NCBI RefSeq assembly: GCF_002101735.1
Contig: NZ_LQPE01000057.1
Span: 1 to 64,000 of the forward strand
Origin: Mycobacterium kyorinense
Lineage (GTDB): Bacteria; Actinomycetota; Actinomycetes; Mycobacteriales; Mycobacteriaceae
Length of the DNA stretch: 64,000 nucleotides
Direction: 5' to 3'
Below, in pieces: positions 24,904 through 33,183 of this stretch. Numbering within the stretch: the first letter of the stretch is position 1; every line of letters begins with the position of its first letter. The translations under genes were made by a program, and so were the position numbers. Under the pieces are notes generated by a model, which did no database searches, was not told where the DNA came from, and saw only the letters and a program-made list of their open reading frames with translations.

Positions 24904-25232
24904 GTTACCAGCCGCCGAGAATTAGGTTTACACGCGGGGAGTGCCCGCCGGGGCCGCCGCGGCTCGAGATGTGGATACGCACACCGCCGGTCGCCCCCAC
25001 GCGCTACCAGTGGCGGCCGGGCGCAGGGGAATTCGCCGTCTCGACACCTCCAGAATTGTTCACATATCGCACAATCGTCGCGGTTGGAGAAGCAAATTCT
25101 CTGATAATGAGAGCATGAGATGACAGAAACGGATTCGACGTTGACACTTCCCTGTGACGGGTGACAGAGTTCAGGGGCAACAGGGACGCAGATCCCGCGA
25201 GAACGTGGTTCCGGTGAGAGGCAGCAACACCC
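24904..25232. other. 329-nt intergenic region before the P450 operon
   Basis: No gene is supported here. Apart from the operator at 25087-25113 the stretch holds a TTGACA hexamer at 25141 without a good -10 at 17 nt. No RNA gene or terminator was recognised. Confidence 0.6.
25087..25113. promoter_or_regulatory. GAGAA/TTCTC operator cluster upstream of P450
   Basis: GAGAAGCAAATTCTC (25087-25101) is a near-copy of the 15-mers at 17156 and 24111, with one arm mismatch. It continues into TGATAAT and GAGAG, giving a second, inverted TTCTC-N7-GAGAG pair. A GATAAT -10-like hexamer (25103-25108) lies inside, so binding would block transcription towards the P450 gene. Confidence 0.6.
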
Positions 25233-26435
25233 GTGACAGTCAGCGCCACCAGCGAGGCCTATTACGACCCGTACAACCCCGAACTCAACGCCGACCCGTA
25301 TCCCATGTTTCGACGGCTTCGTGAAGAAACGCCGCTGTACTACAACGAACAGCACGACTTCTACGCGCTGAGCCGGTTCGCCGACGTCGACGACGCACTG
25401 GTCGACCACGAGACGTTCAGCTCGGCGCGCGGCGCGATCCTCGAGCTGATCAAGGCCAACATCGAAGTCCCTTCCGGCGTCTTGATTTTCGAGGATCCCC
25501 CGGTCCACGACATCCACCGCAAGCTGCTCGCCCGGATGTTCACGCCGCGCAAGATCAACGAGCTGGAAAGCAAGATCCGCGAATACTGTGTGCGCTGTCT
25601 GGATCCGTTGATCGGCGCCGACCGGTTCGACTTCGTCGCCGATCTCGGCGCGCAAATGCCGATGCGGGTGATCGGCATGCTGCTGGGCATCCCGGAAACC
25701 GACCAGGAAGCCATCCGGGATCGCTCGAACGCCACGATGCGCACCGAAGAAGGCAAGCCGATGGATATCGCGCAGCACGGCTTCGACACCGGTGAGGCCT
25801 TCGCCCAGTACATCGACTGGCGCGCCGAGCACCCGTCCGACGACATCATGACCGAGTTGCTCAACGTCGAATTCGAGGACGAGACGGGCACCACCCGCCG
25901 GCTGACTCGCGATGAACTGCTGATCTACGTCAACGTGGTGGCCGGCGCGGGCAACGAGACCACCACCCGCCTGATCGGCTGGACGGGCAAGGTGCTGGCC
26001 GAGCACCCGGACCAGCGGCGCCAACTGGTCGAGGACATGTCGTTGATTCCGCGGGCCATCGAGGAGTTGCTGCGCTTCGAGCCGCCCGCTCCGCACGTAG
26101 CCCGCTACGTCACCCGGGACGTCGAATACTACGGCCAGAGCGTGCCCGCGGGCAGCGTGATGATGATGCTGATCGGCGCCGCGAATCGCGACCACCGCCA
26201 GTTCCCGCCCGACGGCGACGTTTTCGATATTCACCGCGAGCTCCGGCAGCACCTGTCGTTCAGCGTCGGCACGCACTACTGCCTCGGATCGGCGCTGGCC
26301 CGACTGGAAGGGCGGATCGCATTGGAGGAGGTCTTGAAGCGCTTCCCCGACTGGGACGTCGACCTCAGCGGCGCCAAGCTGTCTCCGACTTCCACGGTGC
26401 GGGGCTGGGAATCAATGCCGGCTGTGATCCGCTGA
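25233..26435 (+). CDS. cytochrome P450
   Basis: This 400-residue P450 starts at GTG 25233. The I-helix motif is AGAGNETT (237-244), in which Asn241 replaces the usual His or Asp; ExxR is Glu278-Arg281; the heme loop SFSVGTHYCLG carries Cys350. It opens the operon P450, mycofactocin-type SDR, SDR. Unlike the other two P450s in the window, it has no ferredoxin gene of its own, so it must share one. The substrate is unknown; an alcohol product oxidised by the next SDR is plausible. The subfamily was not assigned. Confidence 0.92.
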   Translation: MTVSATSEAYYDPYNPELNADPYPMFRRLREETPLYYNEQHDFYALSRFADVDDALVDHETFSSARGAILELIKANIEVPSGVLIFEDPPVHDIHRKLLARMFTPRKINELESKIREYCVRCLDPLIGADRFDFVADLGAQMPMRVIGMLLGIPETDQEAIRDRSNATMRTEEGKPMDIAQHGFDTGEAFAQYIDWRAEHPSDDIMTELLNVEFEDETGTTRRLTRDELLIYVNVVAGAGNETTTRLIGWTGKVLAEHPDQRRQLVEDMSLIPRAIEELLRFEPPAPHVARYVTRDVEYYGQSVPAGSVMMMLIGAANRDHRQFPPDGDVFDIHRELRQHLSFSVGTHYCLGSALARLEGRIALEEVLKRFPDWDVDLSGAKLSPTSTVRGWESMPAVIR

Positions 26436-26479
26436 GCCGCGGCAAGTTTGAGACCAACGTCAACGGAAACGAGGTAACA

Positions 26480-27316
26480 ATGGCGGGACGAGTCGAAGGC
26501 AAAGTCGCCTTCATCACCGGCGCGGCGCGTGGTCAGGGCCGCAGCCATGCGGTGCGGTTGGCCCAGGAAGGCGCCGACATCATCGCGGTCGACATCTGTA
26601 AACAGATCGACAGCGTGCAGATTCCGCTTTCCACACCGGAGGATCTGGCCGAGACCGCCGATCTGGTCAAGGGGCTCAACCGCCGCATCTACACCGCCGA
26701 AGTCGACGTGCGGGACTACGACGCGCTGAAGGCTGCGGTCGACGCGGGCGTGGACCAGTTCGGCAGGCTCGACATCATCGTCGCCAACGCGGGCATCGGC
26801 AACGGCGGGGCGACACTGGACAAGACCAGCGAACGCGACTGGACCGACATGATCGACGTCAACCTGTCCGGGGTGTGGAAGACCGTGAAAGCCGGTGTGC
26901 CGCACATACTTGCGGGCGGGCGCGGCGGCTCGATCATCCTGACCAGCTCCGTCGGCGGGCTGAAGGCCTACCCGCACACCGGACACTACGTCGCCGCCAA
27001 ACATGGCGTGGTGGGGCTGATGCGGACGTTCGCAGTTGAGCTGGGGCAGCACATGATTCGGGTCAACTCGGTGCACCCCACCAACGTGAACACGCCGTTG
27101 TTCCTCAACGAGGGGACGATGAAGCTGTTCCGGCCGGACCTGGAGAACCCCGGCCCCGACGACATGAAGGTCGTTGCGCAGATGATGCACACGCTGCCGA
27201 TCGGATGGGTGGAACCCGAGGACATCAGCAACGCGGTGCTGTTCCTGGCCTCAGACGAGTCGCGCTACATCACCGGTGTCACCCTTCCGGTCGATGCGGG
27301 TAGCTGCCTGAAGTAG
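26480..27316 (+). CDS. mycofactocin-type short-chain dehydrogenase
   Basis: This 278-residue SDR has the N-terminus GRVEGKVAFITGAARGQGRS and an ADIIAVDICKQIDS insert after strand 2. Both are hallmarks of the mycofactocin-coupled SDR subfamily (TIGR03971 type), which holds NAD(H) tightly and needs mycofactocin as electron carrier. The active site is YVAAK. The C-terminal segment includes HPTNVNTPLF and GVTLPVDAGS, also typical. It follows the P450 by 44 nt and probably oxidises its alcohol product. The mycofactocin biosynthesis genes are not in the window. Confidence 0.88.
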   Translation: MAGRVEGKVAFITGAARGQGRSHAVRLAQEGADIIAVDICKQIDSVQIPLSTPEDLAETADLVKGLNRRIYTAEVDVRDYDALKAAVDAGVDQFGRLDIIVANAGIGNGGATLDKTSERDWTDMIDVNLSGVWKTVKAGVPHILAGGRGGSIILTSSVGGLKAYPHTGHYVAAKHGVVGLMRTFAVELGQHMIRVNSVHPTNVNTPLFLNEGTMKLFRPDLENPGPDDMKVVAQMMHTLPIGWVEPEDISNAVLFLASDESRYITGVTLPVDAGSCLK

Positions 27317-27330
27317 CTAAAGTCCCGTCT

Positions 27331-28155
27331 ATGGACGGGTTCGAGGGACGCGGCGCAGTCATCACCGGCGGGGCGAGTGGCATTGGTTTGGCCACTGCCC
27401 GCGAGCTGGCCGGCCGCGGTGCCGCAGTAGTGCTCGGAGACATCGAGCAGGGTGCGCTCGACACGGCTGTGAGCGGTCTGCGCGACGAAGGATTCGACGC
27501 GCACGGCGTGGTCTGCGATGTCCGCAACCGCGACGACGTCGGCCGGCTCGCCGAGGAAGCGTTCCGATTGCTCGGCGGGGTCCACGTGGTCTTCAACAAT
27601 GCCGGCGTCGCGGTGGCCGGGCCGATCGCGCAGATGACGCACGACGACTGGCGCTGGGTGATCGACGTCGACCTGTGGGGCGCGATTCACGGCGTCGAGG
27701 TCTTCTTGCCCCGGCTCCTCGAGCAAGGCGAGGGCGGCCATCTGCTGTTCACCTCGTCGTTCGCGGGGCTGGTCTCCAATGTCGGGCTCGGGCCGTATTC
27801 CGTTGCCAAGTACGGTGTTGTCGCGCTCGCCGAGGCGTTGGCCCGCGAGGTCAAACCGGACGGCATCGGGGTGTCGGTACTGTGCCCGATGCTCGTCGCC
27901 ACCAACATCGGCAGCTGCGAGCGCAACCGCGGCGCCGACTACGGAATGCCGGCGACGCAACCGGTTTCGGAACCGGTCAGCGTCGGCCAAGACGATGTCC
28001 TGGCCGCCGACGACGTCGCTCGGCTGACCGTCGAGGCGATACTCGCCAACCGGCTCTACATCCTGCCGCACGCGGCCTCGCGCGGCCTGATCCGCCGCAG
28101 GTTCGAGCGCATCGACCGCACCTTCGACGATCAGGCCGCCGACGGGTGGATTTGA
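27331..28155 (+). CDS. short-chain dehydrogenase
   Basis: This 274-residue classical SDR has the loop TGGASGIG, LGDIEQGAL, NNAGVAVAGP, an SSF strand and the YSVAK catalytic pair. The C-terminus (LYILPHAASRGLIRRRFERID) resembles SDRs annotated as acting on long or bulky alcohols rather than FabG. It is 14 nt downstream of the mycofactocin-type SDR. Its stop abuts the stop of the convergent SDR at 28156 with no intergenic base. The substrate is unknown. Confidence 0.88.
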   Translation: MDGFEGRGAVITGGASGIGLATARELAGRGAAVVLGDIEQGALDTAVSGLRDEGFDAHGVVCDVRNRDDVGRLAEEAFRLLGGVHVVFNNAGVAVAGPIAQMTHDDWRWVIDVDLWGAIHGVEVFLPRLLEQGEGGHLLFTSSFAGLVSNVGLGPYSVAKYGVVALAEALAREVKPDGIGVSVLCPMLVATNIGSCERNRGADYGMPATQPVSEPVSVGQDDVLAADDVARLTVEAILANRLYILPHAASRGLIRRRFERIDRTFDDQAADGWI

Positions 28156-28956
28156 TTAGCCAGGCCCGAGCGTCGGCGTGCCCGTGTGCGGATGGCGGTA
28201 CCAGCCGCCGGCGGCGTGCGTTCCGCCGTCGACGTGGATGGTCTCGCCGGTGATGTAGCTTGCCATGTCGGATGCGAGAAATACTGCCGCACTGGCAATC
28301 TCGTCCACATCGCCTGGCCGGCCCAGCGGGACGACGTTGCCGATGTCCAGGCTGATAGCGCCGAGGTTCATCAGCCCCTCGGTTAGCGTGATGTCGGGCG
28401 CCAGCGCGTTGACACGAATGCCGTGCGGCGCCAATTCGAATGCCGCGGTCTTGGTGTAGTTGATGACGCCTGCCTTGGCCGCCGCGTACGCGGCGTAACC
28501 CGGCGCGGCCCGCACCCCTTCGATCGAGGTCAAGTTGATCATGCTGCCCGGCATGCCCGCGGCGACCAGCTGGCGCGCTACCCGCTGGGTGCACAGCAGC
28601 ACGTGGCGCAGATTGGCCTTATACAGTGCTTCCCAACCGTTTTCGCTGGTGTCGAGCAGCGGCGACGAGAATGTGCCGCCGGCATTGTTCACCAGGATGC
28701 TCACCGGCCCGAGCTCGTCGGTGGTGCGCTGCAGCGCGGCGTCGACCTGCCCGGTGTCGCGAACGTCGGTCACGATACCCAGCGCTCCGATGCTGTCGGC
28801 GGCTGCTGCACAGCTGTCGGCGTCGCGCTCCCAGATCGCCACCGATGCGCCGAACGCCGCCAGGCCGGCCGCGATCCCGCGCCCGATGCCCGCTCCCCCG
28901 CCGGTCACCACTGCGACCCGGCCAGTCAGCTGTATGTCGGACGGGCTGATCGCCAC
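28156..28956 (-). CDS. short-chain dehydrogenase, last gene of a long operon
   Basis: This 266-residue SDR starts at GTG 28956 and has TGGGAGIG, NNAGGTF, an active site YAAAK and GETIHVDGGTHAAGG. The residue after strand 2 (IWERDADS) suggests NAD(H) use. It lies 5 nt after the F420-type oxidoreductase and is the end of a minus-strand run of eleven genes starting at 39714. A 3-hydroxyacyl-CoA dehydrogenase role would complete the pathway with the hydratase upstream (inference). Confidence 0.88.
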   Translation of the reverse strand: MAISPSDIQLTGRVAVVTGGGAGIGRGIAAGLAAFGASVAIWERDADSCAAAADSIGALGIVTDVRDTGQVDAALQRTTDELGPVSILVNNAGGTFSSPLLDTSENGWEALYKANLRHVLLCTQRVARQLVAAGMPGSMINLTSIEGVRAAPGYAAYAAAKAGVINYTKTAAFELAPHGIRVNALAPDITLTEGLMNLGAISLDIGNVVPLGRPGDVDEIASAAVFLASDMASYITGETIHVDGGTHAAGGWYRHPHTGTPTLGPG

Positions 28957-28961
28957 AGCCG

Positions 28962-29813
28962 TTAACCCGCCACGGTTTTCACGATGTACCCGTCGGCGAA
29001 CCTGGCGATGCCGTCGAGCGCTTCACGGGTGCGCTGCCAGGGTGCCACGATGAGCCGGTCGATGCCCGCGTCGGCGGCGCGCTGCACGTCATCGGCTGAC
29101 GAGATCGGCACCGAGGTGGTGACTTGTGGTCTGCCGCTGCGGCCGTGATCAGCCCACAGCTGCGTGAGCGTGTGCACTGAGCCGGGGATGCGGTCGAGTG
29201 TGTGGTTCATCGGCAGCCAGCCATCGCCGAATCGGGCCACCCGGCGCAGCGCCGCCTTGCCGTCGCCACCGATATGCAGCGGCGGTCCACCGTCCTGGAC
29301 GGGTTTGGGTTCGAACATGACTTCGCCGAAATCGAAGAAACGTCCGTGGTATTCGACGGCCGGTTGGCTCCATAATGCTCGGCACACCTGCAGGGCCTCG
29401 TCGACGCGGGCACCGCGAGTGTCGAAGTCAAGCCCGACCGCGTCCCATTCCTCACGCAGCCAGCTCGCCCCGACCCCGAAGTCGAACCGGCCGCCGGACA
29501 CGATGTCGAGGGTGGCGGCGGCGCGGGCGCTGACGAACGGGTGGCGCAGGCCGATGTTGTAGACGTAGGTGCCCAGCCGAATGGTGCTGGTCTGTGCGGC
29601 AAGAAAGGACAGGTAGTTGAGCGCATCGAAGATCGGCGTCTGCGCCGGGATGGGCGGGTGGGTGTCGCCCTCGTGGGGGCTGCCGCTCATCGCGGCGGGC
29701 AGCACCAGATGCTCGGGCAGCCACACCGACTCGAACCCCAACTCCTCGGCCCGCCGGGTCAACTCGGGCCACAGCCCGGGATGCGCGCGGGCCAGCGGGA
29801 TGCCGAACTTCAT
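28962..29813 (-). CDS. LLM-class F420-dependent oxidoreductase
   Basis: This 283-residue TIM-barrel protein starts at ATG 29813 in an ATGA overlap with the CoA-transferase gene. It has KFGIPLARAHPGLWPELTRRAEELGFESVWLPEHL, IRLGTYVYNIGLRHPF and FDFGVGASWLREEW. These match the mycobacterial luciferase-like subgroup that uses F420. It is more likely a dehydrogenase or reductase of a pathway intermediate than a monooxygenase. No substrate can be read. Its place between CoA-transferase and SDR suggests a redox step on a CoA ester or ketone. Confidence 0.87.
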   Translation of the reverse strand: MKFGIPLARAHPGLWPELTRRAEELGFESVWLPEHLVLPAAMSGSPHEGDTHPPIPAQTPIFDALNYLSFLAAQTSTIRLGTYVYNIGLRHPFVSARAAATLDIVSGGRFDFGVGASWLREEWDAVGLDFDTRGARVDEALQVCRALWSQPAVEYHGRFFDFGEVMFEPKPVQDGGPPLHIGGDGKAALRRVARFGDGWLPMNHTLDRIPGSVHTLTQLWADHGRSGRPQVTTSVPISSADDVQRAADAGIDRLIVAPWQRTREALDGIARFADGYIVKTVAG

Positions 29814-32230
29814 TGTGCTTTGGCCTTTCTCGCGGCCCCCGGTGCTCCTCCGATGATGCCATCGGCTTCCAGTTCGGCGATCTCGGGGTCGGTCAGCCCG
29901 AGTTCGGTGAGCAGCTCATGGTTGTGCTGGCCGAGCAGCGGCGCCGGCTGGCGGTGCAAGCGCTGTGGTCCGCGGGAGAACCGCATCGGCACGGTGCTGT
30001 GCGGAACCGCGGGGTTCACCGGGTGCTCGACGTGTTCGAAGAAGCCGCGAAAAGCCAGCTGCGCCAGCTCGGTCTGGCGGTGCGGCTGCATCACTTTCGC
30101 CACCGGAACCCCGGCTTCCCACAGACAACGGACGATCTCGTCGCCGCTGCGGCGCTCACACCAGGCGCCCAGGTGCTCGTCGATCAGATCATGTTGCGCT
30201 CGACGGCCGGCCGCGGTGGCCAGCGCGGGATCGGTCGCCCAGGCTGGTCTGTCCAGCGCCTCGCACATGGCTGCCCATTGCTCGTCGGTGGCCACCGCGA
30301 CCGCGATCCAGCTGTCCAGCCGGCCGAATTCGTCGACGTCGGCGGTGCGATACAGATTCTGCGGCGCGGCTGTCGGTCCGCGATTGCCTGCCCGCTCCAA
30401 CAGCGCCCCGTAGGCCGAGTACTCGATGACCTGCTCAGCGGCGACGTTGACTGCGGCGTCGACCATGGCGGCTTCCACCAAGACGCCTTGGCCGGTGCGG
30501 CGCCGGTGTTCGAGTGCGAGCAGCAGCGCATTGAGGGCATGCACCCCGGCGTTTGGGTCGCCGACCGAGTAAGGCTCATACGGGTTGCGGTCGGGATAGC
30601 CGGTCAGCCAGCTCAATCCGGATGCGGCTTCGATCACGTAGGCGAACGCGGGATTGTCGCGCCACGGGCCGTCGAGCCCGAACCCCGGCATGCGCAGCAG
30701 GATCGCGTCGGACCGCAACTCCTGGACGGTCGCAAAGTCCACCCCGATCTGGTCGAGTACCCGTGGGGTGAAGTTCTCGACGATCACGTCGGACGTTGCG
30801 ATCAACCGGCGCAACAGATCCCGGCCTGCAGAGGTCTGCAGGTCCAGTGTCACGCCTTTCTTGTTGGTGTTCAGCGCCGAGAAGATCGGCGAGCGTTCCC
30901 ACCACTGCTCCTCGGTGATCGGGATGCCGGCGATCAGCCGGGTGCCGTCGGGCTTGCCGGTGGACTCCACGTGGATGACGTCGGCGCCGAGCATCGCCAG
31001 GTAGTGCGTGCAACACGGACCCGCCCAGAAGGTGGTCATGTCGAGCACGCGCAAACCGGCGAACGGCAAGCGTTCTGCCGTGATTTCGGCGCGGTTGTCG
31101 TCGCTGAGCGCACAGGACCGCGCCGAAATCGCGGACCGGTGCTGCGCGGTGTGCTCGCCGAGCCGCGGCGCCGGCTGCGGTGCTCGTAGGAACGTCGGGG
31201 TCGTCCGGTAGGGGTGGTCGGGCTGACAGAACCCGTCGCGGGGATTCGTGGTGAACGTGTGCCGGTGCTGGAAGTGGTCGAGCCCGGTGATGTTGGCGCC
31301 GTTGGCCACGGGCGCGTTGGGGATCCGGAACGCGGTGGCCAGCTCGCGGATCTCGTCGACGGTGTGGCTCGACACCCATTCATAGATTTCGCCGGCCTTC
31401 TCGTTGGCCTGCTCGGTGATCGACAACGGCGAGTCCTCGTCGATCCACTCCTGGTGGCCGGTCATCGCGCACAGGTCGAACCACTGCTGAGCGGTTCCGC
31501 ACCCGACGTCGACCAGGCCGTCTTTGGCGCGTGCGACCCCGGGGACGGTGAGCTTGCGGGCGTCCCGCCACGGCCGGCCCAGCATCTCGAAGTAGGTGAC
31601 CGGGTAATAGGTGAGACCCAGGATCGCCGTCTCCAGCATCGACAGGTCGACGAGTTCGCCTGCGCCGCCGTCGATCTGGCGCAGCCGGGCGGTCAGCGTC
31701 GCGGCGCTGGCGTAGGCCCCGGCGAAGTACTCCCCGACCTGGCCGCCGACGTACACCGGCGCGCGGTCCGGGGATCCACGTCCAAGCCCGACGATGCCCC
31801 CGGACCACGCCTGCAGGGTGAATTCGGTGGCCGGCCGGTCCCGCCATGGGCCGGTCAGCCCGAACGGGGTGATCGCGGTGACGACGAGATGTGGGTGTCT
31901 GCGGTGCATCTCGAGAGGCGAGAAGACGTCTGCGAGTGCCGAGCCGCACGACCACACCACGGCGTCCGCCGACGCCAGCAGTCCGTTCACGAAGTCCATG
32001 TCGGTCGCTGGGTCGGCGACCACGCTGTGCTTGGAGCACGCCAGGAAGCTGAACAGCGCGCCGTCGGTTTCGGTGGGGGCCCCGGACGCCGACCACCGCC
32101 GCAGCGGATCTCCTTGTGGCGATTCGACTTTGACGACGCGGGCGCCGCCGTCGGCCAGTAGTTTGGTGCAGTAGGCGCCGGCGATCCCGCTGGACAGGTC
32201 GATGACCGTGTAGCCGTGCAGCGGCGCCAC
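29810..32230 (-). CDS. two-domain family III CoA-transferase
   Basis: This 806-residue protein holds two CaiB/BaiF domains: about 1-365 (GYTVIDLSSGIAGAYCTKLLADGGARVVKVE) and about 388-800 (GLRVLDMTTFWAGPCCTHYLAMLGADVIHVE). The second keeps the catalytic aspartate in VGDPNAG. The first has Glu167 (VGEYFAG) at the corresponding position and may be inactive or structural. The linker, residues 367-383, is encoded by a 49-bp palindromic repeat. Tandem-domain CoA-transferases are known in mycobacteria, so a fusion as such is not unique. It should activate the acid substrate of the operon. Confidence 0.88.
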   Translation of the reverse strand: MAPLHGYTVIDLSSGIAGAYCTKLLADGGARVVKVESPQGDPLRRWSASGAPTETDGALFSFLACSKHSVVADPATDMDFVNGLLASADAVVWSCGSALADVFSPLEMHRRHPHLVVTAITPFGLTGPWRDRPATEFTLQAWSGGIVGLGRGSPDRAPVYVGGQVGEYFAGAYASAATLTARLRQIDGGAGELVDLSMLETAILGLTYYPVTYFEMLGRPWRDARKLTVPGVARAKDGLVDVGCGTAQQWFDLCAMTGHQEWIDEDSPLSITEQANEKAGEIYEWVSSHTVDEIRELATAFRIPNAPVANGANITGLDHFQHRHTFTTNPRDGFCQPDHPYRTTPTFLRAPQPAPRLGEHTAQHRSAISARSCALSDDNRAEITAERLPFAGLRVLDMTTFWAGPCCTHYLAMLGADVIHVESTGKPDGTRLIAGIPITEEQWWERSPIFSALNTNKKGVTLDLQTSAGRDLLRRLIATSDVIVENFTPRVLDQIGVDFATVQELRSDAILLRMPGFGLDGPWRDNPAFAYVIEAASGLSWLTGYPDRNPYEPYSVGDPNAGVHALNALLLALEHRRRTGQGVLVEAAMVDAAVNVAAEQVIEYSAYGALLERAGNRGPTAAPQNLYRTADVDEFGRLDSWIAVAVATDEQWAAMCEALDRPAWATDPALATAAGRRAQHDLIDEHLGAWCERRSGDEIVRCLWEAGVPVAKVMQPHRQTELAQLAFRGFFEHVEHPVNPAVPHSTVPMRFSRGPQRLHRQPAPLLGQHNHELLTELGLTDPEIAELEADGIIGGAPGAARKAKAQ
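31082..31130. repeat. 49-bp palindromic repeat, copy 2 (inside a gene)
   Basis: Perfect 14-bp arms, GATTTCGGCGCGGT (31082-31095) and ACCGCGCCGAAATC (31117-31130), enclose 21 nt sharing TCGTCGCTGAGCGCACA with the intergenic copy at 22828. The element is in frame within the CoA-transferase gene and encodes the linker AISARSCALSDDNRAEI. Confidence 0.8.
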
Positions 32231-32232
32231 GG

Positions 32233-33183
32233 CTACTCCTTCTTCTTGCGGCTGGACTTGCTCAACCGGAACTCGGGCGGGAACTTGCTGTCGTTGTCCT
32301 TGACCGCGTCGGTGAGCCCGGCGTCGATCGCGTCGTCGAGCATCAGGTCGTCGCCGTCGGAGGTCACGCCGCTGCCCATCGACTCGAAGAAGGCGCTGAG
32401 CAGGCTGCCCATGTATTCGCCCTGGTGCTGCTTGTACACCTCGAAGAACATCTTCTGCATGAAGACGGTGTCGGTGGGCCGATTACGGGCGCAGGCCAGC
32501 GCGTACTTGTCGACCTCGGCCTCGAGCTGATCCCGCGGCACGACCTTGTTCAAGAAGTTGCACTGGAACATCTCGTCGGCGGTGAAAGGCCTTCCGGTGA
32601 AGACCATTTCGGAAAATTTGCGCAACCCCATCGTCTGGACCCAGGTCCACATCCGCGGGCCCCAGCCGTAGTACCGGAACGACGGGTGGCCGAACAGCGC
32701 GTCGTCGGACGAGATCACCAGGTCGGCGTCGGCGGCCTGGTAGAAGTGCCAGCCGTAGCAGTAGCCCTTCGCCTCGACGATGCTGATCTTCTTCAACTCC
32801 TGCAGTGGGCGGTTGCCGGCCTGCGAATTGGCATACCAGGCGCTGATCGTCGCGCCGTGCCGGAACGATCCCTTCGGCGGGTATTGCACGCCGTCATCCT
32901 CGAGCCGCAGCTCGGCGAGCCGGAAGGCGGGCGAGTCCTGGCCCTCCATGAACTCGGGAAGGTCGGCGCCGCTGCCGAAATCGTCGCCGACACCGCGGAT
33001 CACGACCACCTTGACGTCGTTGTCGACGGTGGCGCCGCGCAGCAGGTCGGCGTAGCGCAGCCGCGCCGCGGCCGTCGGCGCATTGAGGAATTCCGGGCGG
33101 TTGAACGTGATCGTCGCGATCTTGGTCTTGGGGTCTTTCGCGTAGAGGATGATCTCCTCCGGCGAGGGGCGGCTGTCAGGCAT
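32233..33183 (-). CDS. enoyl-CoA hydratase/isomerase family protein
   Basis: This 316-residue crotonase-family protein has IATITFNRPEFLNAP, FGSGADLPEF and EAKGYCYGWHFYQAADADLVISSDDALFGHPSF. It is longer than typical hydratases because of a C-terminal extension ending in a lysine-rich SRKKKE tail. The ring-opening hydrolase branch of the family is an alternative to a hydratase. Its start overlaps the M24-like gene by 8 nt, and it ends 2 nt before the CoA-transferase start, so it is tightly coupled in the operon. Confidence 0.85.
   Translation of the reverse strand: MPDSRPSPEEIILYAKDPKTKIATITFNRPEFLNAPTAAARLRYADLLRGATVDNDVKVVVIRGVGDDFGSGADLPEFMEGQDSPAFRLAELRLEDDGVQYPPKGSFRHGATISAWYANSQAGNRPLQELKKISIVEAKGYCYGWHFYQAADADLVISSDDALFGHPSFRYYGWGPRMWTWVQTMGLRKFSEMVFTGRPFTADEMFQCNFLNKVVPRDQLEAEVDKYALACARNRPTDTVFMQKMFFEVYKQHQGEYMGSLLSAFFESMGSGVTSDGDDLMLDDAIDAGLTDAVKDNDSKFPPEFRLSKSSRKKKE

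Noticed and set aside
25141..25169. TTGACA hexamer as a sigma-A type promoter for the P450 operon
   Set aside because: At 17-18 nt spacing only ACAGAG or CAGAGT is found, a poor -10; the GATAAT within the operator is no worse a candidate, so no promoter was annotated.
24441..26276. A 611-residue minus-strand frame covering the intergenic region and the P450 gene
   Set aside because: Its composition mirrors antisense of the TetR and P450 genes and no domain is visible, so the 24904-25232 gap is left without a gene.
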